A DNA stretch of 64,000 nucleotides from Synechococcales cyanobacterium S06 (GTDB lineage Bacteria > Cyanobacteriota > Cyanobacteriia > Cyanobacteriales > JAABRE01). Within the stretch, counting starts at the first letter, position 1. Each line of letters opens with the position of its first letter. Under the pieces are notes generated by a model, which saw nothing but the letters and a program-made list of their open reading frames with translations, was not told the origin of the DNA and did no database searches. The DNA lies in contig JAABRE010000009.1 in assembly GCA_011391125.1 (NCBI GenBank), positions 1-64,000 on the forward strand. Reading direction: 5' to 3'. A program made the translations under genes and the position numbers. Shown in pieces: positions 45,344-54,451 of this stretch.

Positions 45344-47383
45344 ATGGAACTAATTTATCAATATGCATGGCTAATCCCTGTTCTACCCTTGGTAGGAGCG
45401 ATGGTGGTGGGCCTCGGACTAATTTCTTTAAACAAAGCAACCAACAAACTCCGTCAGGTCAACTCTGTTTTCATCATCTCCCTGTTAGGAGCTTCCATGG
45501 TGTTAGCTTTCAACCTGCTTTGGAGTCAAATTCAAGGCCATGCTCCTTACAACTACAGTTTTGAGTGGGCTTCCGCGGGTGATTTTCACCTCAGAATGGG
45601 TTATACCATTGACCAACTCAGCGCTTTAATGTCGGTCATCGTGACAACGGTGGCTTTTTTAGTGATGATTTACACCGATGGTTACATGGCCCATGATGAT
45701 GGTTATGTCCGCTTTTACGCGTATCTCAGCATTTTCAGCGCTTCCATGTTAGGTTTGGTCATCAGCCCCAACTTGGTGCAAATCTACATCTTCTGGGAAT
45801 TGGTGGGGATGTGTTCATATCTCCTCATTGGTTTTTGGTTCGACAGGAAAGCTGCTGCAGATGCTTGTCAAAAGGCTTTTGTAGTCAATCGAGTTGGTGA
45901 CTTTGGCCTACTTTTAGGAATGCTCGGTTTATATTGGGCAACGGGTACATTTGAATTTGAGTTAATGGGAGAGAGACTCTCTGATTTAGTCTCCAGTGGC
46001 ACTTTAAGCGCCGGTTTAGCCGCTATTTTCGCAGTTTTGGTCTTTTTGGGTCCTGTTGCAAAATCGGCTCAGTTTCCCTTGCACGTGTGGCTACCTGACG
46101 CGATGGAAGGTCCGACACCCATTTCTGCCTTAATCCACGCTGCCACCATGGTTGCTGCTGGAGTCTTCCTCATTGCGCGGATGTATCCCGTCTTTGATGA
46201 CATTCCCGTCGCTATGAATGTGATTGCTTGGACTGGTGCATTTACAGCGTTTTTAGGTGCTAGTATTGCCTTAACCCAAAATGACATTAAAAAAGGTTTA
46301 GCTTATTCCACCATTTCCCAATTAGGTTACATGGTAATGGCCATGGGCATTGGAGGCTATACTGCTGGATTATTCCACTTGATGACTCACGCCTATTTTA
46401 AGGCGATGTTGTTCTTGGGTTCAGGTTCGGTAATTCACAGTATGGAAAGTGTGGTCGGCCATGATCCAGTTTTAGCACAGGATATGCGCTTAATGGGTGG
46501 CCTACGCAAATATATGCCAATAACTTCGGCAACTTTCCTCATTGGTACACTGGCAATTTGCGGTATTCCTCCCTTTGCTGGTTTCTGGTCAAAGGATGAA
46601 ATCCTCGGTTTGGCTTTTGAAGCGAACCCCGTTTTATGGTTAGTGGGTTGGTCAACGGCCGGATTAACTGCATTCTATATGTTTAGAATGTATTTCATGA
46701 CCTTTGAAGGCAAGTTTCGCGGCAACGACACCGGTATCCGTAATCAACTTTTAGCCGAGGCCAACGGTATTAATTTCGGTCCGGGAGCGATGAATGTCAA
46801 GGAGTTGGACCATAATCATGACCATGGCCATGATCATCATCATGCTCCCCATGAATCTCCTTTCACCATGACCTTCCCGTTAATGGCCTTGGCTGTTCCT
46901 TCTATGTTAATTGGTTTATTAGGTAGGCCTTGGGAAAATAATTTTGAACAGTTCATTTCTGCTCCCGGAAAACTGGTCGAACACGTCCACCATTTTGACT
47001 TGACCGAATTCCTGATTATGGGTGGGAATTCCGTTGGTATCGCTTTAATTGGGATTACTTTCGCTTCTTTGATGTATTTGCGCGGCAAAATTGATCCGAA
47101 GGCGATCGCCGCTAAATATCCTCAACTTTACCAATTTTCCCTCAAGAAATGGTACTTTGACGAAGTTTACGACAAAATCTTTGTTTATGGTTCTCGTCGA
47201 TTAGCTCGACAAATCCTTGAAGTTGACTTCAGGGTCGTTGACGGTGCGGTTAACCTGACAGGTTTAGCAACGTTGATTAGTGGCGAAGGCCTGAAATATA
47301 TTGAAAATGGTCGCGCTCAATTCTACGCTTTGATTACTTTTGGTGCAGTTTTGGTGTTTGTGATTCTGTTTAGTGTGATTTAG
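45344..47383 (+). CDS. ndhF: NAD(P)H-quinone oxidoreductase subunit 5
   Basis: This 679-residue thylakoid NDH-1 subunit has about 16 membrane helices and takes part in proton pumping during cyclic electron flow and respiration. FWELVGMCSYLLIGFWFDR, GPTPISALIHAATMVAAGVF and LAYSTISQLGYM are strongly conserved antiporter-like motifs. It is of the NdhF1 type by overall similarity. A loop near residues 485-505 contains a His-rich run (HNHDHGHDHHH). A terminator follows at 47452. Confidence 0.95.
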   Translation: MELIYQYAWLIPVLPLVGAMVVGLGLISLNKATNKLRQVNSVFIISLLGASMVLAFNLLWSQIQGHAPYNYSFEWASAGDFHLRMGYTIDQLSALMSVIVTTVAFLVMIYTDGYMAHDDGYVRFYAYLSIFSASMLGLVISPNLVQIYIFWELVGMCSYLLIGFWFDRKAAADACQKAFVVNRVGDFGLLLGMLGLYWATGTFEFELMGERLSDLVSSGTLSAGLAAIFAVLVFLGPVAKSAQFPLHVWLPDAMEGPTPISALIHAATMVAAGVFLIARMYPVFDDIPVAMNVIAWTGAFTAFLGASIALTQNDIKKGLAYSTISQLGYMVMAMGIGGYTAGLFHLMTHAYFKAMLFLGSGSVIHSMESVVGHDPVLAQDMRLMGGLRKYMPITSATFLIGTLAICGIPPFAGFWSKDEILGLAFEANPVLWLVGWSTAGLTAFYMFRMYFMTFEGKFRGNDTGIRNQLLAEANGINFGPGAMNVKELDHNHDHGHDHHHAPHESPFTMTFPLMALAVPSMLIGLLGRPWENNFEQFISAPGKLVEHVHHFDLTEFLIMGGNSVGIALIGITFASLMYLRGKIDPKAIAAKYPQLYQFSLKKWYFDEVYDKIFVYGSRRLARQILEVDFRVVDGAVNLTGLATLISGEGLKYIENGRAQFYALITFGAVLVFVILFSVI

Positions 47384-47477
47384 GTTTTTCTATCTCACGC
47401 AAAGACGCACTCGAAGCAAAGAATCAATCTGTGCTCAATTTTCATTTTTTTAGGGGTTAATTGCCCCTTTTTTTTAT
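47384..47477 (+). repeat. Direct repeat, left copy: ndhF 3' flank
   Basis: The sequence after the ndhF stop, including CGCAAAGACGC, AAAGAATCAAT, CTCAATTTTCATTTTTT and the terminator, recurs at 49290-49375 with some substitutions and a gap of about 8 bases. The two copies bracket the restriction-modification genes. Confidence 0.8.
47452..47476 (+). terminator. Terminator of ndhF
   Basis: AGGGG pairs with CCCCT around TTAATTG and is followed by eight further T. A duplicate in which the stem reads GGAG instead of GGGG lies at 49350-49375. Confidence 0.8.
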
Positions 47478-47563
47478 TTATAGCTAAGACTTTCTTAATC
47501 AGGGAGATTTCCGATGGTTTAAGATAAAATATTAAAGTTTAGTAATAATTAAGTGAGTAAAAA

Positions 47564-48343
47564 ATGTTAGATTATCCTAGTGATTTTATTAATAAAATTA
47601 TTTGTGGAGATGCGATCGAAATAATGAAACAAATTCCTGATCAAATGCTTGATTTGATTGTAACATCTCCGCCCTATAATCTCAAAAATTCGACAGGTAA
47701 TGGTATGAAAGATGGTAGAGGAGGAAAATGGGCTAATGCAAAATTAGTTAATGGATATTCCCATCATAATGATAATATGCCCCATGAAGAATATGTAGCT
47801 TGGCAAAGAGATTGTTTATCACAAATGATGAGAATTATTGCTGAAGATGGAGCTATTTTTTATAATCATAAATGGAGAGTACAAGGGGGTTTATTACAGG
47901 ATCGACAGGATATTGTTTCCGGTTTTCCTGTCAGACAAATAATTATTTGGAAAAGAAAGGGAGGTATAAATTTTAATCCGGGTTATTTTTTACCTACTTA
48001 TGAAGTTATTTATTTAATCGCAAAACCAGAATTTAAACTAGCAAAAAAAGCGAATGCTTATGGAGATGTTTGGGAGTTTGATCAGGAGATGAAAAACCCA
48101 CATCCTGCACCTTTTCCTGTTTCTTTAATTGAGAGAATAATATCTTCTACTAATGCACAAATTGTGTTAGATCCTTTTATGGGTTCTGGTACAACTGCGA
48201 TAGCTGCTAAAAAATTAGGTAGAAATTTTATCGGGATTGAAATATCTCTTGAATATTCCCATTTAGCGACATCAAGAATAGAAAATAACACGTTTCCTGT
48301 GACAGATTCCGATCTTATTACTGAACAAATAAGTTTATTTTAA
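47564..48343 (+). CDS. DNA methyltransferase of a type II restriction-modification system
   Basis: This 259-residue enzyme has the catalytic motif TSPPYN near residue 33 and the AdoMet-binding motif DPFMGSGTTAIAA near residue 205, the beta-class order used by N4-cytosine and some N6-adenine methyltransferases. The adjacent MvaI/BcnI-like endonuclease remnant favours N4-cytosine methylation of a CCNGG-like site, as for those enzymes; this is inference. ATG 47564 is the first start. With the nuclease gene broken it is probably now an orphan methyltransferase. Confidence 0.9.
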   Translation: MLDYPSDFINKIICGDAIEIMKQIPDQMLDLIVTSPPYNLKNSTGNGMKDGRGGKWANAKLVNGYSHHNDNMPHEEYVAWQRDCLSQMMRIIAEDGAIFYNHKWRVQGGLLQDRQDIVSGFPVRQIIIWKRKGGINFNPGYFLPTYEVIYLIAKPEFKLAKKANAYGDVWEFDQEMKNPHPAPFPVSLIERIISSTNAQIVLDPFMGSGTTAIAAKKLGRNFIGIEISLEYSHLATSRIENNTFPVTDSDLITEQISLF

Positions 48344-48374
48344 AAAGTAGCTAAAAAATTTTACTAAAGAAAGT

Positions 48375-49259
48375 TTGATCACAGAACTTATCCACATTAG
48401 AGAACAAGGTTGGATTAAAACTAAAAGAAAAAATAATGATGGTGGAGTCGGTAATACTTTAGAAGATTTATTAGGAATAGAAGAAAATAATTTACCGATC
48501 GCCAATGCAGCCGAATGGGAATTAAAAGCACAGAAAAAAGGCACTTCTTTAGTAACACTTTTTCACCTAGAACCTTCACCGAAAGCTTATAAATTTGTCC
48601 CTTCAATATTGTTACCTAATTATGGTTGGAAACATAAAGAAGCAGGTAAAAAATATCCTGAAAATGAAATGAGTTTTAGACAAACTATTAATACAAAAAT
48701 ATTCAGCGATCGGGGTTTTTCGGTCCAAGTAGATCGAGAAACACAAAAAGTACAAATAATATTTGATGTCAATAAAGTTAATCTCAATAAACATCAAAAA
48801 TGGCTTAATTTTGTCGAGCAAAATATTGGTTTAGAAAACTTAAATCCACAACCTTATTGGGGTTTTGATGATTTGTATAGTGATTCCAATTAAGATTAAA
48901 ACAGTTGAAAAATAGGTTCGTAGTTGCGCTTTAGCGCTTCTTAGGACTAAAGTCCAACAACAAACTAAAAACTTTTGTTTAATTTTTATTTGGAATTACT
49001 ATATCATAAAGCTGGGACAAAATTACATAATTGTTTCTTTATCCAAGCATCAGCAAAAAAAATAAATGGTGAATTACATTTTCTTTATGAAGATATTTAT
49101 ATGCTGAAAAAATTGGATTTAGATAAGTTTATCTCCACCATAGAAATCGGTGATATTTATGTAGATTTTGACGCAAGAACCGGACATAATCATGGTACTA
49201 AATTTAGAATCAAAAAAAATGCGTTTATCAAATTATATGATATATTCGCCAATTATTAG
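48375..49259 (+). pseudogene. MvaI/BcnI-type restriction endonuclease gene split by a family A element
   Basis: The 5' part (48375-48877, TTG start) has GGVGNTLEDLLGI and the PD-(D/E)xK-type core EWELKAQKKGTS, resembling the MutH/MvaI/BcnI superfamily. A 124-bp family A element flanked by TA then introduces several stops. The 3' part (49004-49259) continues HKAGTKLHNCFFIQAS. Removing 126 bases (element plus one TA) joins DDLY to HKAG in frame and gives a 252-residue protein, about the family's size. The insertion is also in frame by length, but its stops block translation, so the nuclease should be truncated after about 170 residues. Confidence 0.88.
48878..49001 (+). mobile_element. Family A miniature inverted-repeat element, copy 6, inside the endonuclease gene
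   Basis: This 124-bp element has ends TAGTGATTCC and GGAATTACTA, with TA at 48876-48877 and 49002-49003. It carries GCGCTTTAGCGC and GGACTAAAGTCC palindromes. The uninterrupted gene would have a single TA here, which confirms the target duplication. Confidence 0.93.
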
Positions 49260-49289
49260 TTAAATTAACAAAATTTTGTGTAATTTGAT

Positions 49290-49375
49290 TTTTTTCCGTA
49301 TCTTCCGCAAAGGCGCAAAGAATCAATTTGTGATCAATTTTCATTTTTTAGGAGTTAATTGCCCCTTTTTTTTAT
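49290..49375 (+). repeat. Direct repeat, right copy of the ndhF 3' flank
   Basis: CGCAAAGGCGC, AAAGAATCAATTTGTG, TCAATTTTCATTTTTT and TTAATTGCCCC repeat the ndhF downstream sequence of 47384-47477. The hairpin stem has one mismatch (GGAG), so this copy is probably a weaker terminator. Confidence 0.8.
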
Positions 49376-49392
49376 GATTAAATTCAGAATAT

Positions 49393-49998
49393 TTAAGGTA
49401 AATTATCTAATAAATTATTGAGAGCTTCTTCTTTATTTTTATCTGGTATTTGCTCAAAAACCTTTTTGAGTAATTCCGGTGAAGCATTCTTTTTAAACCA
49501 GTCGTCATCAGGTTCATTATTTAAGTTTAAATAATATCTCAATCTCTTTTTAATTTCTTCCTGATCATATTTATCTAATTGTCCGAGCCTTTCTAACCAA
49601 TTACCCAAGTTATCTTTAAAACAATTACCATCTACAGTACAAATTTGATTAACTAAAGCATAAGACTTATTTGAAAGTCCATTTTTTTGATTTGTTGTGA
49701 TGGGATAAGTGGTAGGTAAACCAGCAAATGTATCTTGAGAAGTTAAAGGAATTACAGTAAAAGTTTGCAGATAATTAGTATTTTCTTTAAACTCATTATT
49801 TTCCCACACAATATAAGGATGAAATCCCCTTAAAACTCGACTAGAATTAATAGTTAAATCACAAAAATCTGTTTTACAAATAACTTCACCAGGAGCATTA
49901 AGATTATAAATATGTTGGTGTCCTTTTTGACATCGTAAAGAAACTAAATGAGGATTAATCATATAAATCCATCCTAATTTTGGTCGTTTTCCAGCCAC
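49393..49998 (-). CDS. MazF/PemK-like toxin
   Basis: This 201-residue protein resembles MazF-type endoribonucleases, with GWIYMINPHLVSL, RVLRGFHPYIVWENNEF, FTVIPLTSQDTFAGLPTTYP and SYALVNQICTVDGN, followed by a helical extension of about 60 residues not usual in MazF. A CQKG/CKTDFC pair may bind zinc. It begins one base after the stop of the Panacea-like gene, the standard toxin-antitoxin order. Likely activity is mRNA cleavage, but specificity is unknown. Confidence 0.75.
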   Translation of the reverse strand: MAGKRPKLGWIYMINPHLVSLRCQKGHQHIYNLNAPGEVICKTDFCDLTINSSRVLRGFHPYIVWENNEFKENTNYLQTFTVIPLTSQDTFAGLPTTYPITTNQKNGLSNKSYALVNQICTVDGNCFKDNLGNWLERLGQLDKYDQEEIKKRLRYYLNLNNEPDDDWFKKNASPELLKKVFEQIPDKNKEEALNNLLDNLP

Positions 49999-49999
49999 T

Positions 50000-50485
50000 C
50001 TATACTCCTAATTCTAACAGCAATTTTTCACGTTCTAATTGAAGATTAAGTTGAGCTTTTTGCTCTGGTTTATATTTAGAGATTGCCTCTTTCATTGGTT
50101 CAGTTTGATATACATAATTCAATAAATCATTGAATTTATCATTACCCGCTCCGGCCCATTCTTTTCTAATATTATCTAACATTAATTCAAGACTTTCTGA
50201 AAATTGAAAATCTCCCGGATAATTAATATTAGTTAATTTAATTAACCGAGTATTTCCAGAGGAAACTTCACAAAGCTGATTATTTTGTTTTAAACTATTT
50301 AAAACAGCGTCTATTTCTTCATGCCAAGGCCCATGTTTATAGAAACGCCAATCTAGTTCAGTTAACTGTTTTCCTGTCCATTTAACAGCATATAAATCCG
50401 CTAAATATAAGAATTTTACCAACTGAGTTTTAGTTATGTAACCTTTTGTTTTCTCGACAAAATATAAGATTAATTTTTCTAGCAT
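50000..50485 (-). CDS. Panacea-domain (DUF4065/SocA-like) antitoxin
   Basis: This 161-residue protein has the Panacea domain signature VKFLYLADLYAVKWTG with WRFYKHGPWHEEI after it. Panacea (PanA) proteins act as antitoxins for many unrelated toxins, some MazF-like; here the one-base spacing to the toxin gene at 49393 supports such a pair. It is transcribed toward the toxin. It is divergent from the orthocaspase gene. Confidence 0.78.
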   Translation of the reverse strand: MLEKLILYFVEKTKGYITKTQLVKFLYLADLYAVKWTGKQLTELDWRFYKHGPWHEEIDAVLNSLKQNNQLCEVSSGNTRLIKLTNINYPGDFQFSESLELMLDNIRKEWAGAGNDKFNDLLNYVYQTEPMKEAISKYKPEQKAQLNLQLEREKLLLELGV

Positions 50486-50797
50486 GGTATTGACCTCTTA
50501 TAGCTAGGATTGTAGCTATTCTAATAATAACTATTTACATTTTAACACTAATCGGATTCACTCAGAAAAATTCTCATTCAAAATAATTAAGAAAAAAACC
50601 TTAAATTAGTCACAATTTGATTAATTGCTGTGTTCGGATTTTTGCTAAAAATTAGTGATCTAAAAACAGAAGGTTTAATTATCCCTTTTTTAAGAGTTAA
50701 TCTAAGCTAAAATCAAATTATAATATACAAGAAAGTGGTAAATCTTTAAACTTTTTGACGATTTATTTGACAAATACTTTCTAATTGTTAATTCTCT
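50486..50797. promoter_or_regulatory. Divergent region between Panacea and orthocaspase genes
   Basis: This 312-bp AT-rich gap must contain both promoters. No clear operator, hairpin or small ORF is recognised. Confidence 0.35.
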
Positions 50798-53011
50798 ATG
50801 AAACGTCGTAATTTTGTTCAGTTAACTTTAGGTTCGACTTTAGCCACCTTGGGTTTAAGTCAGTTTCAAATCGAAAAAAAAGGTTTACAATATGCAAAAG
50901 CTATCGCCCAAAATACCCCTCGAAAATTAGCATTGTTGGTTGGTATCAATAATTATGAAAAATATCCGCTTTCAGGTTGTATTACCGATGTTTATTTGCA
51001 AAAGGAATTATTAATCCATCGCTATGGTTTTAATCCCCAAGATATATTAATAGTTAGTGATGACTCAGAAATAAAACCAACTCGTAACGGTATTTTACAA
51101 GCATTTGAGGAACATTTAATTAAGCAAGCAAAACCAGAAGATGTGGTAGTATTCCATTATTCGGGTCATGGTTCAAGAATAGTGGATATTAATAATTCAG
51201 GTAAAAAAAATAGTACCTTAGTTCCCCTAGATCGACAAATAAATAACGTGGGAGGACAAAGAACTGTCTCTGATATTATGGGGAAAACTCTGTTTTTATT
51301 GATGTCGGCTTTACCTACAGAAAATGTCACCGTTGTCTTAGATAGTTGTCACTCTGGAGGCGGAAAACGAGGTAATTTAAAAATAAGATCTATTACTGAA
51401 TTAGGAGATTATCCCAGCAATGAAGAATTTGCCTATCAACAACAGTGGTTAACCCGTTTACAAATGTCACCCGACCAGTTTGAATCTAAACGCCAACAAG
51501 GTGTGGCTAAAGGGGTGGTTATTGCTTCAGCAGGTGAGAAACAATATGCTGCTGACGCTCCTTTCAATGGATTTTATGCAGGAGCTTTTAGTTATGTGAT
51601 GACTCAATATTTATGGCAGGAAGCGAGTAACCAAAATATGGGTAATGTGATTACGACTTTAGCTACTAATACTACCGCAATTTCTAGTAGTAAACAAGTC
51701 CCAGAATATGAATATAAAGGAAATTCCCCCCAACAACCAGTGTATTTCCTGAATAAACAAGTGCCGCCAGCAGAAGCTGTAGTTACCGAGATTCAAGGGA
51801 ATGAAGTGGAATTATGGTTAGGTGGAATAGCACCCCAATCCTTTGCTGCTTTTAATCAGGGTGCAAGATTTGCTTTAATAAATAAACAGGGAAAAGTCCA
51901 AGGTTTAGTGGAATTAACAGATAGAAATGGGGTAAAAGGTAGGGGTAAAATTGTTAAAAGTGATGGTCAGGTACAAAGGGGTTTATTATTACAAGAACAA
52001 GCAAGAATTATTGCTGATGATTTTCGCTTAAAAATAGGTTTAGATGACTCTTTAAAAGGTGAAAATACTACGAATTTGAAAAATTTGGTCGGTATTGAAA
52101 GGTTAGAATTTTTACCTTTAGGTCAGGGTGAAGTTCATTATATTTTCGGAAAAATGACTCCGGAATTATCCCAAGAATTAAGCCAAAATCAAACCGAAAA
52201 TATTCCAGCTGTAGGAAGTTTTGGTTTATATGGACAAGGTTTAGATTTAATCCCGGATTCCTTTGGCAATAGTGGAGAAAATTTAACCGATGCTTTAACC
52301 CGTTTAAAAACAAAATTACGCTCATTATTGGCTGCTAGATTAATAAAATTAACCTTAAATTCTGATTCATCAAAACTTAATGTTTTGGCAACAATGAAAC
52401 TGAAAAATGGGGAGTTAGTAGCGAAAAATTTTACGGTGAGAGGAGGAATTAATGCTACGGACAACAAAGCTCCGGAAGCTTTATTTTCAGGTTTAATTAA
52501 AAATGGTAATAGTAATATTCCCCAAGTAAAAGTTAATTCTTTGATCGAATTTAATATTACTAATAATGAAAAACAGGATTTATTTGTCACAGTAATAGTA
52601 ATCGATTCTGATGGCACAATTAATATTATTTTCCCCAATACTTTAACGGATAATAATAATAGTGTTGTCAAATCTGGGGAAACTAGAATTATTCCGGATG
52701 GTAATAAAGGTGATCAATTTAGTTTAAGAATAGGACCTCCTTTAGGGATTGTGGAAGTTTTAATAATTGCTAGTGTTTCACCTTTAACCGATGCTTTAAA
52801 AACTTTACAGGGAATTGCTTCTCGGGGTGGTCAAAGGGGTGGAACTCCTGTAACTTTAAAAGATAATGATTCCACTGAAACTGTGGATAATCTTTTGAAA
52901 GATGTCGATCAGGGTAGTCGCGGAATTTATGCTCAATATAACCCAAATTCTCGCTCTCTTGATACCAGTTTATTGGCGGCAATGTCTATTACTTTTTCCA
53001 TTAATAATTGA
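50798..53011 (+). CDS. Orthocaspase (C14 caspase-like peptidase) with C-terminal extension
   Basis: This 737-residue protein starts with a Tat-like export sequence (MKRRNFVQLTLGSTLATLGL) and then a p20 caspase domain (about 43-310). The catalytic dyad is His124 in HYSGHG and Cys184 in DSCHSG. Orthocaspases cut after Arg or Lys. The C-terminal 400 residues are beta-rich, ending with a DUF4384-like part (about 580-665, DLFVTVIVIDSDGTINIIFP). The signal suggests the periplasm or membrane. Function in stress or cell death is only suspected for the family. Confidence 0.9.
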   Translation: MKRRNFVQLTLGSTLATLGLSQFQIEKKGLQYAKAIAQNTPRKLALLVGINNYEKYPLSGCITDVYLQKELLIHRYGFNPQDILIVSDDSEIKPTRNGILQAFEEHLIKQAKPEDVVVFHYSGHGSRIVDINNSGKKNSTLVPLDRQINNVGGQRTVSDIMGKTLFLLMSALPTENVTVVLDSCHSGGGKRGNLKIRSITELGDYPSNEEFAYQQQWLTRLQMSPDQFESKRQQGVAKGVVIASAGEKQYAADAPFNGFYAGAFSYVMTQYLWQEASNQNMGNVITTLATNTTAISSSKQVPEYEYKGNSPQQPVYFLNKQVPPAEAVVTEIQGNEVELWLGGIAPQSFAAFNQGARFALINKQGKVQGLVELTDRNGVKGRGKIVKSDGQVQRGLLLQEQARIIADDFRLKIGLDDSLKGENTTNLKNLVGIERLEFLPLGQGEVHYIFGKMTPELSQELSQNQTENIPAVGSFGLYGQGLDLIPDSFGNSGENLTDALTRLKTKLRSLLAARLIKLTLNSDSSKLNVLATMKLKNGELVAKNFTVRGGINATDNKAPEALFSGLIKNGNSNIPQVKVNSLIEFNITNNEKQDLFVTVIVIDSDGTINIIFPNTLTDNNNSVVKSGETRIIPDGNKGDQFSLRIGPPLGIVEVLIIASVSPLTDALKTLQGIASRGGQRGGTPVTLKDNDSTETVDNLLKDVDQGSRGIYAQYNPNSRSLDTSLLAAMSITFSINN

Positions 53012-53064
53012 CAATTGACAGTTAACAATTGATAATGAATTTAAAGTTTAGGAAAGTGATCAAA

Positions 53065-53316
53065 ATGTTATTCAATTCGCGTATTTATGTGACTCTCAGA
53101 CCTTCTGTTTTAGACCCTGCTGGAGTAGCTGTTCAATCAGGTGCGCAACAGTTGGGTTATCATGGTGTTGATTCTATTAGAATTGGCAAGTATATTGAAC
53201 TTAGTATCACTGCCGAATCGGAAGATCAAGCTCGTCAGCAATTAGATGAAATGTGCGATCAACTTTTGGCTAATCCCGTGATTGAAAATTATCGTTTTGA
53301 ATTAACTGCTGTATAA
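53065..53316 (+). CDS. purS: Phosphoribosylformylglycinamidine synthase subunit PurS
   Basis: This 83-residue subunit helps transfer ammonia between PurQ and PurL in purine synthesis. RIYVTLRPSVLDPAGVAVQ and QLGYHGVDSIRIGKYIEL are family hallmarks. ATG 53065 is preferred over upstream in-frame starts (53029-53035) because an AGGA precedes it and the family starts here. purQ follows after two bases. Confidence 0.95.
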   Translation: MLFNSRIYVTLRPSVLDPAGVAVQSGAQQLGYHGVDSIRIGKYIELSITAESEDQARQQLDEMCDQLLANPVIENYRFELTAV

Positions 53317-53318
53317 TT

Positions 53319-54020
53319 ATGAAATTTGGTATTATTGTTTTCCCTGGCTCAAATTGCGATCGCGATGTGGCCATGGTCACCGAAGGTCTGTTAAAGCAGC
53401 CAACTAGAATGATTTGGCATCAAGAAACGGACCTCTCAGATGTCGATGTGGTGGTGATTCCGGGAGGGTTTAGCTATGGTGATTATTTACGCTGTGGTGC
53501 GATCGCCCGTTTTTCACCCGTAATGCGGAGTGTGGTCGAACACGCAAACAAGGGAAAATATGTGTTGGGGATTTGTAACGGTTTTCAAGTTTTGACGGAA
53601 AGTCACTTATTACCAGGTGCTTTAATCAGAAACCGTGATTTACACTTCATTTGCGATCGCCAGCCTTTGCTGGTAGAAAGAAAGGACTCAGTCTGGACTC
53701 AATTATACTCAGAAAAAGAGGTAATTACCCTTCCCCTCGCCCACGGAGAAGGTCGTTATTATGCCGATGACGACACCCTCAAAGATATTGAGGATAATGG
53801 TCAAGTGTTATTTAGGTATTGTAATTCAACGGGAGAAATTACGGATGATAGTAACCCCAACGGTTCACTAAATAACATTGCGGGGATTATGAATAAAACA
53901 GGCAACGTGTTAGGGATGATGCCGCATCCAGAAAGGGCTTCAGACCCCAGTTTAAGAGCCATAGACGGGAGAAAACTGTTTGAAGGGTTAATTTCGTCAA
54001 AAATCCTAGTAAACCCTTAA
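53319..54020 (+). CDS. purQ: Phosphoribosylformylglycinamidine synthase subunit PurQ
   Basis: This 233-residue class I glutaminase subunit of FGAM synthase shows the Cys nucleophile in GICNGFQVLTE, IPGGFSYGDYLRCGA at the N-terminus and the His-Glu pair in MMPHPERA. It supplies ammonia for the fourth purine step. It is coupled with purS. purL is not in the window. Confidence 0.97.
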   Translation: MKFGIIVFPGSNCDRDVAMVTEGLLKQPTRMIWHQETDLSDVDVVVIPGGFSYGDYLRCGAIARFSPVMRSVVEHANKGKYVLGICNGFQVLTESHLLPGALIRNRDLHFICDRQPLLVERKDSVWTQLYSEKEVITLPLAHGEGRYYADDDTLKDIEDNGQVLFRYCNSTGEITDDSNPNGSLNNIAGIMNKTGNVLGMMPHPERASDPSLRAIDGRKLFEGLISSKILVNP

Positions 54021-54036
54021 TGGTTCGTTGTTGCGC

Positions 54037-54064
54037 GTAGGGGCGAACGGCCGTTCGCCCCTAC
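54037..54064. repeat. 28-bp perfect palindrome, GGCCGTT family
   Basis: Half-site GTAGGGGCGAACGG and its exact reverse complement lie 16 bases after the purQ stop. It may serve as transcription stop. The rest of 54021-54451 holds a second GC-rich stretch (54100-54150) and no gene. Confidence 0.85.
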
Positions 54065-54451
54065 ACCACCTTGACACGGTAATCCTTATTCATCCCCGAT
54101 GATTGGGGAGGGTAACCACAAGGGTTCCCCCTACCAAGGGGTGACTTTTTACCCAGTTTTCTTGGTAATCTTAAAAAAAAGTAAAATTAAGGACAAAAAA
54201 TCCGAAAATTAAAGCATAAATTATGTAGTTATGAGTAGAATAAGAGTATTAAAAATTAGATCAATGTTTGTCTAATTGATTAATCACAAGAAGACAAGAA
54301 CATCTAAATAATAATCAATTAATTCGCCATTTAGAAAGATCAAATTATCATTAAAGTAATAGTTAATCGGTAACAAGTTTTTGCTTACTTTTTACTTTTT
54401 ACTTCTTTTCCCCCAACACTCCCTAGCTTTTATCTTTACCCATTCTCTCCC

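Noticed and set aside
48975-49259. Independent 94-residue gene after the endonuclease fragment
   Set aside because: Its first residues are translated transposon end, and the rest is the in-frame continuation of the endonuclease.
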